Origin: Blumeriella jaapii
Taxonomy: Eukaryota > Ascomycota > Leotiomycetes > Helotiales > Drepanopezizaceae
Direction of reading: 5' to 3'
Assembly: GCA_009599575.1 (NCBI GenBank)
Contig: VWND01000051.1
Coordinates: 1 to 64,000, forward strand
DNA: 64,000 bases
A model generated the notes under the pieces. That model saw nothing but the letters and a program-made list of their open reading frames with translations. It was not told the origin of the DNA and did no database searches. The position numbers and the translations under genes were made by a program. Shown one piece after another: positions 11,716 to 23,762 of this stretch; positions within the stretch are counted from its first letter, which is position 1, and each line of letters starts with the position of its first letter.

Positions 11716-13330
11716 TTTTGATTTTTTTATTTACCGGGACGGCAGTTCGATATTATTAAAACAATTTTTTATTATATTATTATATTTATATCGTTATTAT
11801 CGATATTATAGCTTTTCGCATTCGCAGCGAACAAGTATTTTCAGCTATTTAAAAAAACCCAGCGCTTTCGGCTGTTTAAGAAAACCTCGTACCATCGTTT
11901 TTCTTAACGTTACTAGCTTTATTAAAAATCGAAAATATTTTATTATTAAAGCGCGACGATTTTTTAACTTTTTTTATTTAAAAAATTATCAAAAAAGGCC
12001 ACGCTTAAAACGATTCGGAAAAACTTTTTATCGAAATTTTGATTTATTTGATTAATAAACGAATCCGCGCCGAACAAAAAAAAAAAACGATAAACGTAAA
12101 AAAATAAAAAAGATACGAATTAAAATAAAACAGAAAAAAACTAAAAAAAAAATCTACGAAATAATTAAAAAATTCGAAAAAACCAAAAAACGCCGAAACG
12201 AATTCCGAAAAAAAATTAAACAATTTTAACAAAAACTTAACGCTTTCGAAAATATCGAAAAAAAAGTTTTTATATTTTTTAATACCGTTCCAATTGAAAA
12301 AAAACAGAAAATAATCCAAGCCGGCGATTATTATAAAATATTTTCGAAATACTACGATAATAATATTTATTAAAAACGATTTAGCATTTTTTTTAAGCAT
12401 ATTATAATTTTTATAAAAGATATAGCGAATTCGAGCCGAAGAATATTAAAAATAAAAGATTTTTTAATATATCGAAAAAAAAATATTAAAAAAGCTTAAT
12501 TTTTTATTCGGCGTATAAAGCGAAGTTTCCGCCAAAATAAAAAGGTAATATTTTGTATTAATTAAAAAAAATTAACGCTTGTATTTTAGCTTTCGACGAT
12601 AAAATAAAAAAAAAATAAACCGGATACGAACGACGTTTTACGAATATTCGAATTATATAAAACGATTTTATAAATAAAAATTAAACTTTTTAATAAATAC
12701 GGAAAATCGAGAAATCGCGGCTTCGAATTTATACGATAAAGCGAAGCAAAAAAAGCATAAATCAATTAACGATTTCGTTGTTTATTTAAATAATTTCGAA
12801 TAGCAATTGCAAATAATAAACGATGCGACTAAAAAAAAAATGTTTTTCGCAAAACTCCGATTTACTTTTCGAAAAGAAATTATTAAACGAAGCAATATTA
12901 CAGCTACAAATTCGCACGAAAAATTAATATTAATCGCTCGTCGTATCGAAAGTATTAATAAAATTATTAACGACGAAACGAAAAATAATAAACGACGAAA
13001 CGAGCGTAAAAAAAAAAAAAAAAGAAAAAACTTATATTTACGATTAAAGCTTAAAAACTAAAACAAATATATATCGTTTTCGATTCGAAAATACGTTACA
13101 AAAAAAACGAAAGCGAAAAAACGATAATTCTAATAAAATTCTTTGGAATTCTAAAATTTTTAACGATTCCTTTTACTTTTCGAAATGCAATCGCTGTCAA
13201 AAAGCAAAGCATCGTATAATTAATTATTTAAAAATCGAATATTATAAATGTAATAGAAAAAAATATATAATTTTAAATTGCTCCGAAGCTAACAAATCTA
13301 AAGATTCGGGAAAAGCTTTCGTTCGATTTT
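11716..13330 (+). pseudogene. gag: RLG-1 copy C leader and gag (degenerate)
   Basis: A leader of roughly 100 bp without a recognisable TGG-type primer binding site is followed by gag. Gag has a very charged Lys/Arg/Glu coiled-coil middle (about 12060-12300) and two CCHC knuckles between 13186 and 13281. The Phe-rich minus-strand frame at 12044-12400 is only the mirror of the Lys/Glu-rich gag. Frames are interrupted by RIP-type stops. Confidence 0.82.
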
Positions 13331-13399
13331 AATTTCGTCGCTGCTAATAAAATCGAGCGAAAAAAAAAAAAAAATAATAATTTTAGTCGAAATTAAAAA

Positions 13400-15595
13400 A
13401 ACCAAAAGCGAAATTCGTACGAAACGAGCTTTTATCGATTGCGGCGCGGAGAAAAACTGCGTAATCCAAAAGTTATTAATTAAATATAAATGAAAACCAA
13501 TTCAAAAACGTATTAATTTATCTACGGTTAAAAAAAAAAAAATTATTTACGGCACGCATACGCAATTTATTCGCGCTATTAATAATTATAAAATAATTAA
13601 AAAAAATATAAAGCGATTTCGTAGCTTGCGATATAAATATCTCAGAGATTTTATTTATTTTAGGATTTTTTTGATTGCGAAATATCGATTCCGCTATAAG
13701 CTTTCGAGCTAAATCGTAGCGATATCTAATCGAACGCTTACAGCTTAATTTCGTTATAATTAAACGTTTTAAAAAAAAATCCAAGAAAAAGCAAGCGTTT
13801 TGTATCGTTTTAAAAAAAGCTATTAAAAAATAATATTAATTACTTTTTAAATACGACGATTACGCCGACGTATTTAACGATACCGCCGCGGTTATCCTAG
13901 CTTTTTATTATTTTATAAAATATCGAATAAATTTCGCGAAAAGGAAAAATCCTTTTTAAAAATCAGTTTATTTTTTATCGGAATCTGAATTTATCGAATT
14001 GCGCGAATATTTCGATTCGAGCTTAAAAAAAAGCTGGATAAAAAAATCTATTAGCTCTGCCGGCGCATCGGTAATATTTATACCGAAAAAAAACGGAAGT
14101 TTACGATTATGCGTCGATTATAAGAATCTAAACGCAATTACGATTAAAAATCGAATTTTTTATTTTTTATAAGCGAAATTTTGGACCGTTTAAAAAAAGC
14201 TAAAATATTTATTAAATTAGATTTTATTTGGGCGTACCACCGCTTTCGAATAAAAAAGAAAAATAAATAAAAAATTGCGTTTCGCATTCGTTACGGATAT
14301 TTCGAATATTGCGTATTATTTTTCGGCCTTTCGAACGCATTAGCAACTTTTCAAGCGTATATTAATTAAATTTAGTCGGTTTAATAAATATTACGTATGT
14401 AATTTATTTCGACGATATTTTAATATTTTCCGAAAATTCCGACGATTATATAAACGCGGTAAAAAAGATTTTCGAAAAACTTCGTATTAATAAATTTTAC
14501 GAAAATCTGAAAAAATATGCTTTCGATACGAATACGGTTGAGTTCTTAGGTTTCGTCGTTATTTCTACGGGAATTGAAATAAACCCAAAAAAAATAAATA
14601 ATATTCGGAAATAACTTTTTTTTATTACGTAGCGAAATATTTAAATGTTTTTAGGTTTTACTAATTTTTATAAACGTTTTATTAAAAATTACGCTAAGCT
14701 TTGCCGATTTATTACAAATCTTTTAAAAAAAATGCAATAAAAAAAAATGTCGGGCTTTTTTCGTTTTTTATTCGAGGCGAAGGTCGCTTTTTTACTTTTA
14801 AGGAAAAAGTTTTGCTAAGCATCGATTTTACGTTATTTCGACTTTCGATTAAAAATTTAAATCGAAACAAACGCGTCAAAATTCGTTATAAGCGAAATAT
14901 TATTTTAATTATTCGAGGAAAATGCGAAAGCACGTTAGCATTTTATCGCGTATTATTCGAAAAAGTTTTTTTTTATAAAACAAAAATACGAAATTTACGA
15001 CGCTAAGTTAATAATTATAATTTACGCTTTTAAATAATCAAGCTAATATTTACGTAGCGCTTTTAATATTATTATTATACGTACAAATTATTACAATTTG
15101 AAATATTTTTTTACAAAAAAACGTTAAACGGACGCTAAGCGAAATGGGCCGACGAGCTAGCTGAATACGATTTTGCAATCGAATATAAAACAGAAGTTTT
15201 TAATTCGGCGAATGGTTTTTTTCGCCGGCCAGATTTAAAAAAAGATTTAAAAAAAAATAACAAATAGCTGTTTACGCTATATCGTAAGCTGAAATTAATT
15301 TATTTAAAAAATTTTAAAATGTTTTTCGCAATAAAAACACGCTTAAAATCGGAGCATAAACTATTTCGCGTCGATAAGTATTCGGAGCTTTTGTTAACGG
15401 GATCAGAAAATAAAAAGCAAGCGGAAAAAAGTCAAATAAAAAGCTTTTTCGCCGAATTGTTTTTTGCTAATATTATTAATTACAAATAATATATATTACG
15501 AAGCGTAGCCGCTATATTGCTATAATTCGAAACGGCTAATAACGAGCTAGCAAAACCGATTTATAAAACTATTTTTAAATTGCAAAAATCTGATT
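13400..15595 (+). pseudogene. pol: RLG-1 copy C protease, RT and RNase H (degenerate)
   Basis: Protease active site Asp-Cys-Gly-Ala at 13437; RT from about 13965 with YFDD encoded at 14405-14416; RNase H about 14600-15480. The segment is cut at 15595 by RLG-2. The last five bases TGATT (15591-15595) are repeated at 23758-23762 on the far side, where pol continues in phase with other copies. Confidence 0.86.
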
Positions 15596-15841
15596 TGTTA
15601 CGATCCTGGCCTGGCTAGTGGTAGTTGCCAGTGGTATGAATGCTGGTGGTGTTGGATTAAGGTTTGGGCACGGACCACCTCGGCCATTAAGCCTCGCGCT
15701 AAGTCACGTGACCCATAAGCGCAACCTATTATACATAAAGTTCGCGACCCCGAGTATTTTAGCTCGGTGTTTTTTTTTAATTTACATGCGTACCTTTTGA
15801 TTTATATTACTTTTCTGATTACTTTTAAGCTAGCTGTAATA
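15596..15841 (+). repeat. RLG-2 5' LTR
   Basis: 246 bp, TGTTACGATCC to GCTGTAATA (mutated GCTGTGACA). Contains the palindrome GTCACGTGAC with a central E-box. Confidence 0.94.
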
Positions 15842-17327
15842 TAAAAAAAAACCAAATAATTTTCGCTGGAAAGTTTTATATCCACGATTAAAAATTCGAT
15901 CTGCTTTTGCAATTCGAACTTTTTTCAGGCCGCCCGTACCGACGTTTATTTATCGGTGTTTTAATTAAAACTTTTTTTTATTAATTTTGTTTTTAAAAAA
16001 AGCTGGATTTTTTCTTTTTTATTAATTCGATCTGCTTTTGCAATTCGAATCGCTTTTTTTTAATATTACAACATCTTATGCTCTTTTTATAAATCGTCGC
16101 GGTATTCGAAAACGAACGCAACCCGTACGATTCGGCTTCGAATCAGCATTTCCATTTTCCGCTTTTGCCTTTGGCGCTTCCGAATTTCTATTCGTTTTAA
16201 GCTTTTTCGACGATTTTAACAGCGAGTTTTTATTTTACGACTTTTTTACCGAATTATAATTATTTGCTGGATTTTTTCGCTTTACTATCGAATTTAAAAT
16301 CGAATTGTACGATGTTAATATTCTAGTACTTTTAAACCGGCGAATATTTTTAAATCGATTATTTAATATATTTGCTAACGCTGAAAAATTTATTGCGGCT
16401 CAGCAGCTTTAAATCGCTCAGATAATCGCTTAAGCTATCGCCGCCGCTCGCTTTCCAATCCCCGCTAATATCGCCCGCGACGCTTTCTTTTTATTCCGAG
16501 CTTCGCGCGCTTTTACGGCGGATTTTTAATTAATTCCCGAATATTATTTTTCCGTTCTCGACCCAGCCATTTTTCGAATCGAATTATTTAAAATCAAATA
16601 TTTTCGCTACGCTTTCAGCGATTATTAAAAAAAGGTTGAATATAACGTATAAAAAATAAATATAAAATTGTTTATTAAAAAATACTTAAAGAATTTTATA
16701 TAAAGCATAAACTAAGCCAAAGTATATTTTAAATATATTATTGGAAAAGTAAAAATTATTATTTTAAAACATTAAATTTCGAATTTTATAATTAAGCCCA
16801 ATCGGTCCGAAACGTTTTTTGTATTTTTGATTAGCGCTTTTTTAATTATAATCGCGTTTAATCTGTTAAATTGTAATATAACAAGCTTTATATAAACAAC
16901 GGTCAAATTTATAATAACTTTCGTTTTTTGTTTATTCGCTACGCAGTTATTAGCAAAATTGCTAAAAACCGTTGGTTTAAAAACATATGCGAAAAAGTTA
17001 TTTTTATTTTTAAATACGATTTTCGAATAAAAAAATATAAAATAAATAATAATTATATTATTTTAGACGAGTTTTTGGCCGTTGCGAATAAAAAGTTACG
17101 TAATATCCGAGCTGAAAAAATAGCTTTTACTCGTCGCATAAGCCTTTTTTTTTTGCTATAGCTTTTGCTAATTAGGATTCTAGGCGTATTTCCGGTATTT
17201 TTAAAGCTTTATAACGTTTTATTTTTCTAATTTTTTTTGCTCGCCTAGCTTTTTTTTTTTAGCAGAAATTTTTACGAGCGTATAGCTGCTACTTTTGCTA
17301 TTTCCGGTTTTTTCCGTTTATTTGCGC
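15842..17327 (+). pseudogene. gag: RLG-2 gag, N-terminal and capsid region (degenerate)
   Basis: After the LTR comes a leader with a duplicated motif (TTCGATCTGCTTTTGCAATT at 15895 and again near 16026). The same duplication is present in NA-2. The longest open pieces are 16038-16259 and 16928-17161. A frame with an Ala/Ile-rich helix (AAQQL, AQIIA, AIAAARFP) at about 16390-16470 looks like capsid. The gene is cut at 17332 just before its zinc knuckle. Confidence 0.65.
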
Positions 17328-17332
17328 GTTTT

Positions 17333-17526
17333 TGTTACGACCCTGGCCGGCCGGTGGTAAATTGCCAGTGGTAATTCTGCCAGTGGTAATTGCCAGTAGT
17401 AAATTGGTTTAAAGCTTGCGCACGGACCCCCACCAACCTGTATTTAATAGTTCAGAGCTCCCGTTACCTTAGAGCTCTTCACCTTAGTATTCAACGTACA
17501 CGCGTATCTTTCGGCCCATATCAAAC
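17333..17526 (+). repeat. NA-2 first LTR, 3' end missing
   Basis: Matches the other two NA-2 LTRs up to CGGCCCATATCA, then diverges, so about 30-40 bp of its 3' end are lost. Its first 80 bp hold variable copies of a 13-bp unit TAATTGCCAGTGG. Confidence 0.85.
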
Positions 17527-18081
17527 AACCAAACCAGCTTTTGGCCTCTTCCATTTCAGCCTTCCGACGACCCCGCCTTTGCTTTCAAACTTGCGGAGTT
17601 TCAACACATCGGCCTGCCTCCTCGCAACCCTCGAAATCGACCTAGCCCAAGACCTCACTTCAATTAGCTTGCATCTTGACTGCTACCAGAGCTTGCACCT
17701 TGACTGCTACCAGAGCTTGCACCTGACTGCATACAACGGCTGGCAACCTACTTCTGCCTTTGCAACAAGATGGCTGGCAACCTACCCCTGCCTATGCAAA
17801 TAATGGCTAGCAACCTACCTCTGCTTATACGACAAAACGGCTAGCAACCTACGTCTGCTTATGCGATAAAATGGCTAGCAACCTACGTCTGCTTATACGA
17901 TTAAAACGGCTGGCAACCTACCCCTGCCTATGCGACAAAACGGCTGGCAACCTACGCCTGCCTATGCGATAAAATGGCTGGCAACCTACGTCTGCCTGAT
18001 GGATTGAAAGTATGAAAGGAAATACGGGTTGGGTTCTACGGCTTCAGATCTGGGGACCAGTTCTTCGGAAGGGGGGGGTAG
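17527..18081 (+). repeat. NA-2 first internal segment with ~35-bp minisatellite
   Basis: Starts with about 200 bp not found elsewhere in the window. From about 17735 to 18000 there are about eight units of roughly 35 bp built on GGCTGGCAACCTACGTCTGC. It ends with a purine tract (GGAAGGGGGGGGTAG) next to LTR 2. The 137-codon frame starting at 17390 runs through the LTR and this repeat and looks fortuitous. Confidence 0.8.
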
Positions 18082-18316
18082 TGTTACGACCCTGGCCGGC
18101 CGGTGGTAATTGCCAGTAGTAATTGCTAGTAGTAATTGCTAGTGGTAATTGCCAGTAGTAATTGCCAGTGGTGGGATTGCGCACGGACCTCCACCAACCT
18201 GTATTTAATAGTTCAGAGCTCCCGTACCTTAGAGCTCTTCACCTTAGTATTCAACGTACACGCGTATCTTTCGGCCCATATTATTCACTATGATCACCCT
18301 TAAGCCAGCTGTCACA
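18082..18316 (+). repeat. NA-2 second (middle) LTR
   Basis: 235 bp, TGTTACGACC to GCTGTCACA. It is 11 bp longer than LTR 3, because of different numbers of the 13-bp TAATTGCCAGTRG unit near its 5' end. Confidence 0.9.
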
Positions 18317-18899
18317 TAATACTAAGGTCAATCAAACACACTTCGCTGGGAAGCTTTGTATCTACGGTTAAAGATTCGATCTGCCTCTGCAACTCGTACT
18401 TCTTGCGCCACCCGTACCGACGATGCATTCGTCGGTGCCTCGATCAATATTCCCTTCCATTGATCTTGTTTCCAGAAAAAGCTGGAGCCCGTTCCTTATT
18501 TCGACCTGCCTCTGCAATTCGAAACCCTTTTTCTTTCAACGATTCGACCTTTTCGCTGAGCCTGTCGATCTATCAGAGCTTGCACCTAACTGCATACCTT
18601 TCAATACGATTCGACCTTTTCGCTAAGCCTGTCGATCTACGAGCTTGCACCTTACTGCATATCATTCAATACGATTCGACCTTTTCGCTGAGCCTGTCGA
18701 TTTAAGAGCTTGCATCTGACTGCAGGCTGGCAACCTACCCCTGCCTTTGCGACAAAATGGCTGGCAACCTACGTCTGCCTATACGATTAAAACGGCTGGC
18801 AACCTACGTCTGCCTAATGGATTGAAAATATGGAAGGAAATACGGGTTGGGTTCTACGGCTTCAGATCTGGGGACCAGTTCTTTAAAAGGGGGGGGTAG
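18317..18899 (+). repeat. NA-2 second internal segment
   Basis: The first about 190 bp match the RLG-2 leader and gag start (CTTCGCTGGGAAGCTTTGTA, then the duplicated TTCGATCTGCCTCTGCAA motif) without RIP. Then follow three units of about 62 bp beginning GATTCGACCTTTTCGCTGAG (18538-18722), two or three of the 35-bp units, and a 3' end identical in type to segment 1, with an oligo-G tract. No plausible protein is encoded. Confidence 0.82.
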
Positions 18900-19123
18900 T
18901 GTTACGACCCTGGCCGGCCGGTGGTAAATTGCCAGTGGTAATTCTGCCAGTGGTAATTGCCAGTAGTAAATTGGTTTAAAGCTTGCGCACGGACCCCCAC
19001 CAACCTGTATTTAATAGTTCAGAGCTCCCGTTACCTTAGAGCTCTTCACCTTAGTATTCAACGTACACGCGTATCTTTCGGCCCATATCATTCACCATGA
19101 TCACCCTTAAGCCAGCTGTCACA
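18900..19123 (+). repeat. NA-2 third LTR
   Basis: 224 bp, complete at both ends; its first 190 bp are almost identical to LTR 1. Confidence 0.9.
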
Positions 19124-19128
19124 GTTTT

Positions 19129-19560
19129 TTTGGCGCTTATTATAACTGCGGCAAGCCCGGCCATTTCGTAAACGTTTATCCCGACGCCAAGCTTAATCGC
19201 AAAATCGCCGAAATAGCTATCGACGAAAAATAAAACGATTTGTTAAAAAACTTTTGAGCCGTAGCAAAAACTTTTATTATAGCAAAAGATTCGATTTGTA
19301 AAAGAATTTAAAGTTTGATTAACGTTTTTTAATAAAAGAGCGATAATTTTTAATTTTTATAAAATTAATACGCAATAGATTATATATCAAAACATTTGTA
19401 TATATCGATAGCGGAGCTAATATTTTCGGTGCGATTAAAACTTTTTTAATATATTAATTTTTTTAACGTTTCGAAATAAATTTTATTCGGCTGCATAAAT
19501 TTATTATATTTATCGGCTATAATAGCGAGCCGGAGAAGCTTATTTTTTCTGTTTTTTTTT
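19129..19560 (+). pseudogene. RLG-2 gag zinc knuckle and protease
   Basis: Immediately after the NA-2 target duplication the frame reads GAYYNCGKPGHFVN, a CCHC knuckle with first and last Cys changed to Tyr (TGC to TAT). About 90 codons on, an aspartic protease site VYIDSGANIF is still complete, with the catalytic Asp at 19417-19419. The protease would cut the Gag-Pol precursor. Flanking stops show that it is dead. Confidence 0.82.
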
Positions 19561-20299
19561 TTTTTTTTTAACGATTAACCGACGTCGTGTAAATTTTTTT
19601 TTTTTGATTATAAACCTGGGTTTTACCGACGTTTTTATTAATCGCAAATTTTTATAGCATTACGATTTAAAACAAGCGTATAACCAAGAAAAAAACAAAA
19701 TAAAATGGCTATCCGATATATTTGTTATTTTTTATTTCAACGAGCAGTTGTTCGTCGATTTTAATCAGCGAAAAAAGCCTAAAGTGCTTAGTCGTATGTA
19801 TTAAAGATGTAAACAGACGAAACAGCGTAATATAAGTTTTATATATTTTTGCTAATACTTTTACGACGATTAAAAAGGTTTATTTAGGTTTTGAAGCTGG
19901 TAGGTCTTTTACGTTTATGCGAAATTTTAAAAGCAGTTTGCATAAGATAAAAAAGTTTTTTATTAATAGCTTTGAACCGATTAAGCCGGTTTTTTTAACC
20001 GGGCCAAATATTTTTTTTTTAATTTTAATTGTAATATTAGCTGTATTTCCGCTTTTGTATTTAATACTTTATAAATACGTTACGAAAAGCGAATGCGGGC
20101 CGCAAAAAAAAAAAAGATTACTATTATTCAGCGATTGCACGTTTGTTATTTTTATGTATAATATAAACAAAAAACGTTTTTGCCGTGCGAAAATCGCCGA
20201 GTTTAAAAAAATTATATAATTCGCGGCAATAAAAGGTATTTCCGTTTCCGACGCTTTGCAAGCCAAATATAACGACAACGTAGTTTTTATAAAAAAGCT

Positions 20300-21720
20300 T
20301 TTTTTAGTTTAGTATTCGAAATTCGAAAAACTTTTTTATAAGCAAAAAGGCGATAAGCTCGCGCTCCGCCGTTTCGGTGTAAATTATAAAATGTATTTAG
20401 CCACGGAAAATACGCTTTTTATAAAATTATTTAAACGTTTTACGAATAAGCAGCTTATAAAAATCAAAAGTTATATTTTCGATAATTTGTATAAAAGTTT
20501 TATTAAATCTTTTAATGCTTTTTTCGCCGCTCCGATTTTATTTATTAAAAAATCAAACGGTTTTATGCGCTTGTATATCGATTATCGCAAGCTTAACGAT
20601 TTTACGAAAAAAGATTTTATTTTTTGCTTTTGATTAACGAAATGCTGGCGCGAATTATTAAGGCCAAAGTATTTACGAAGATTAATATTTAATAAGCATT
20701 TAATCGAATCCGAATATTCGAAAAGTTTAAAAAATTAATCAGTTTTCGTATTCGATACGATATATATAAATGTAAAGTTTTTCCGTTCGGCTTTATTAAT
20801 AAGCCCGTTATATTTTAACGTTTTATTAATAATATTTTTATAAAATATTTGAATAATTTTTGCTCGGCGTATTTTAACGATATTTTTATTTATTTCGCGA
20901 ATAATTTGAAATATAAGATTTACGTTAAAAAAATCCTGTCGATTTTAAAAAAACACGATTTAAAAATTGATATTAAAAAATGCGAATTTAATATTACGAA
21001 AATTAAATTTTTAAGTTTCGTTATTAATATTTAAAATATTAAAATAAATCCGGAAAAAATCGCTATTATTAAAAACTAATAATATGCAACGAATATACGA
21101 AGCGTGCAGAGCTTTTTAAGCTTTTGCAATTTTTATAAACGTTTTATAACCGGCTATAATCGTATTTGCCGCCCTTTTACTGCTTTTATAAGCAAAAACG
21201 TTTTTTTCGTATTCGAAAAAAAGCAGAAAAACGCATAAAAAGCATTGCGTAAGATTTTGCTAAATGCTTTTATTTTGTGCTATTACGATTTTTATAAGCA
21301 AACGCGCCTGAAAACCGATTTTTTTAATAGAATAATAATTGGCGTATTATCGTAATTGCAAAAAAATAACTTTTATTATTCGGTCGGTTTTTTTTTTTAA
21401 ATTATAATCGACGCCGAGCTTAATTATCCGATTTACGATAAAAAACTTTTCGTTATTTTTCGCTTTTTTAAAAATTATAAGCCGGAACTGTTAAGCGCTT
21501 AAAAAAACGTATATATATATATCGATTACCGCGCTTTAGAATATTTTATAATAATTAAAAATTTTTCGGCCCGATAAGTCCGATAAGCCGAGTTTTTCGC
21601 CGATTTTCATTTTATAATTATATACCGGTCGGAAATTATTAATATATTCGCTGATATTTTTTTTCGTAAAAATTAAAATATTTTTTTATTAAAAGCACGA
21701 CAGCGAGCAGCTCGAAAGCA
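20300..21720 (+). pseudogene. pol: RLG-2 reverse transcriptase and RNase H
   Basis: RT fingers and palm are readable: GFMRLYIDYRKLND near 20560-20615, then the catalytic box as YFND at 20870-20881, where the first Asp of YFDD is now Asn. RNase H shows YYSVGFF, AELNYPIYDK and DYRALEYF-like segments between about 21370 and 21560. Open frames at 19917-20219, 20391-20633 and 20849-21034 are pieces of or near this gene. Confidence 0.83.
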
Positions 21721-22079
21721 GCAAATGCTTTTAAACGATAAATTAAATTCTTAGATTTTAAAAGAAATGGCTGTTAAAAGCATAATTATATTTGCGCTTA
21801 TAAAAATAGCGTTCGATAAGCGCGACAACGATAGTATTTTTTTCGAAAAAAAACAGCGAAAGTAAAGAAAATAAAATATTTATAAAAAAACCCGCAGATT
21901 TAATTTTTGTAATCGCATACGATATATATAATTATATAATTATAAACGATTTGCTGCAAGTTAACAAAAACTTTTTTTTTTTTCGAAACGCAACGAATAT
22001 AAGCCCGCAATTATAATTTTAATTATCAATTGCGATAAAACAAATTGTTTTTCCAAAGCAAATTAATAATGCTTTTGAA

Positions 22080-23400
22080 ATTTTTCGAATTGCGAACTTT
22101 TCTAATTCGATATATTTACGAACAGCTTTGCGTAGTATACGCTGAAATAAAAAAAATAAAGCAATTGGTCGGTCGCAAATATTATTAAAAAGCTATAAAA
22201 ACAGATATATAATAATACGTTTCGAATTATCGTTATATACGAATAAAAACTAGGCGCGATAAGATTCCGGGCTTTTTAAAGCTTTTGTTTATATTCAGCA
22301 GGTTTTATTAATATTTAACGATAAATTTTACGAAGCTTTTATTAAACGAAAATGGTTACGATTTCGTTTTCGTAATAATAAATCGCTTGTTTAAAAAGCT
22401 TTTGTTAATTTCTTGCTATAAAATTATCACAGCGAAAAAACTGGCAGCTTTGTTTTTGATTTATTAAATACGCTATTTCGGCATGCCGAATTCAATTGTT
22501 TCGGACCGAAAAGCTCAGTTTGTTTCGGTTTTTTGGCAAAAACTCTGCCGCATATTAAAAACTAAAATTAAATTAATTATTACGTACAATTTTAATATCG
22601 ATAAGCAAATCGAAATAATAAATTAATATATTAAGCAACGCTTTCGCTTTTTTTGCTTTTATTATTAAAACAATTAGAAACGCTTTTTATTTTTAATAAA
22701 TATTATATAATTGATTTTATCGCACGAGTTTTTCGGCAACGTTTTTTTTTTTAAGTTTTAAATAAATACGAAGCTCGTATATTCTGAAATATAAATAATT
22801 TTTGTTTTTTTCGCTCGGCCATCGAAAAGCTTAACCGCGACGAGGTTTTGCATTTGGCTTTCCGAATTAAAAAAGTTGTAAAATACGCATAATCGTTTAT
22901 TGCGTAATAACAAACCAAAATAAAACGCTTCGCCAATTTGCATAAACGACCGGTAAATTGGAATATAAGCGACGAAGTATTAATAAATATTAAAAATTAA
23001 AAGTTCGATCGATTTTTTCGGAAGCTTTCGAATAAATAGTACGGCCTAATTAAAATCGTCGATAAAATAAAAAAGAATTAAAAGCTTGACTTTTTCGCAG
23101 ACTGGTTAATTCATTTAATTTTTCATTTATATTCGCTCCGAAAGCATATCAGCAATCTTTTATTTGGCCAACGCCGCTCCGAACCAGCTTTTATTTAATT
23201 ATTTTCCGAGCAAACGGAATAAAAAATCGAAGAAATAATAGATTCGAAGTTGTATAAAAAAGTATTGCAATATCAAATCAATTAAAAAAGAGCTGATAAA
23301 AATTTCGAATAGTATTATTTTAACGTTATAACGGCTTTTTATATTTTTTAAGTATTTCACCGATTATATTCCACCGCTAAAAGCTTTTTACGAGCGCTTT
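22080..23400 (+). pseudogene. pol: RLG-2 integrase and chromodomain
   Basis: Integrase core is recognised by NENGYDFVFVIINRLFKK at about 22345-22395 and by MPNSIVSDRKAQFVS, whose catalytic Asp is at 22504-22506. The C-terminus at about 23217-23390 reads IEEIIDSKL, LQYQIN-KRADKNFE and FHRLYS, matching a chromodomain. In chromoviruses this domain tethers integrase to modified histones and directs insertion into heterochromatin. The frame is interrupted by several stops. Confidence 0.8.
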
Positions 23401-23495
23401 TCGCATAATTGCAAGCTTACAACGAAAGCAGAAAAGATTATACTGAATTGAAAAACGATAAATCCATAATTGCAACTGCGAGAACGCAGTTTTTC

Positions 23496-23510
23496 GGAAA
23501 AGAGAGGTAG
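23496..23510 (+). promoter_or_regulatory. RLG-2 polypurine tract
   Basis: Purine-rich run ending GAGAGGTAG directly before the 3' LTR; the expected primer site for plus-strand DNA synthesis. Confidence 0.75.
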
Positions 23511-23757
23511 TGTTACGATTCTGGCCTGGCTAGTAGTAGTTGCCAATAGTATAAATGCTGGTGGTGTTGGATTAAGGTTTGGGCACGGACCACCTCGGCT
23601 ACTAGGCCTCGCGCTAAGTCACGTGACCCACAAGCGCAACCCATTGTACATAAAGTTCGCGACCCCGAGCATTCTAGCTCGGTGTTTTTCTTTCAATTTA
23701 TATGCGTACCTTTTGGTCCATATCACCCTTTTGATCACCCTCAAGCTAGCTGTGACA
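23511..23757 (+). repeat. RLG-2 3' LTR
   Basis: 247 bp, TGTTACGATTC to GCTGTGACA, followed by TSD TGATT. It is less mutated than the 5' LTR. Confidence 0.95.
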
Positions 23758-23762
23758 TGATT

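Larger units (their letters stand above)
17333..19123 (+). mobile_element. NA-2, non-autonomous three-LTR element nested in RLG-2 gag
   Basis: 1791 bp bounded by TGTTACGACC and GCTGTCACA, with TSD GTTTT (17328-17332 and 19124-19128). It shares with RLG-2 the LTR termini, the start of the leader with its duplicated motif, and the purine tract plus TAG before each LTR, but encodes no gag or pol. Three LTR copies separate two internal segments, which looks like a tandem made by LTR-LTR recombination. GC content is clearly higher than its surroundings and RIP-type change is almost absent. I infer that it uses RLG-2-type proteins in trans. Confidence 0.88.
15596..23757 (+). mobile_element. RLG-2, complete Ty3/gypsy chromovirus nested in copy C
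   Basis: 5' LTR 15596-15841 and 3' LTR 23511-23757, TSD TGATT on both sides. Internal order is gag with one CCHC knuckle, protease, RT, RNase H, integrase, chromodomain. NA-2 interrupts gag at 17333-19123; without it RLG-2 is about 6.37 kb. A purine tract ending GAGAGGTAG precedes the 3' LTR. All genes carry many TAA/TAG stops. Confidence 0.95.

Noticed and set aside
12044..12400. Phe-rich minus-strand frame, also at 26111-26491, 32686-33045 and 48468-48653
   Set aside because: Mirror of the Lys/Glu-rich coiled coil in gag; no splice logic or cysteine pattern and unlike the 3' antisense gene.
17390..17803. 137-codon frame in NA-2
   Set aside because: Begins inside an LTR and runs through minisatellite units; no domain.
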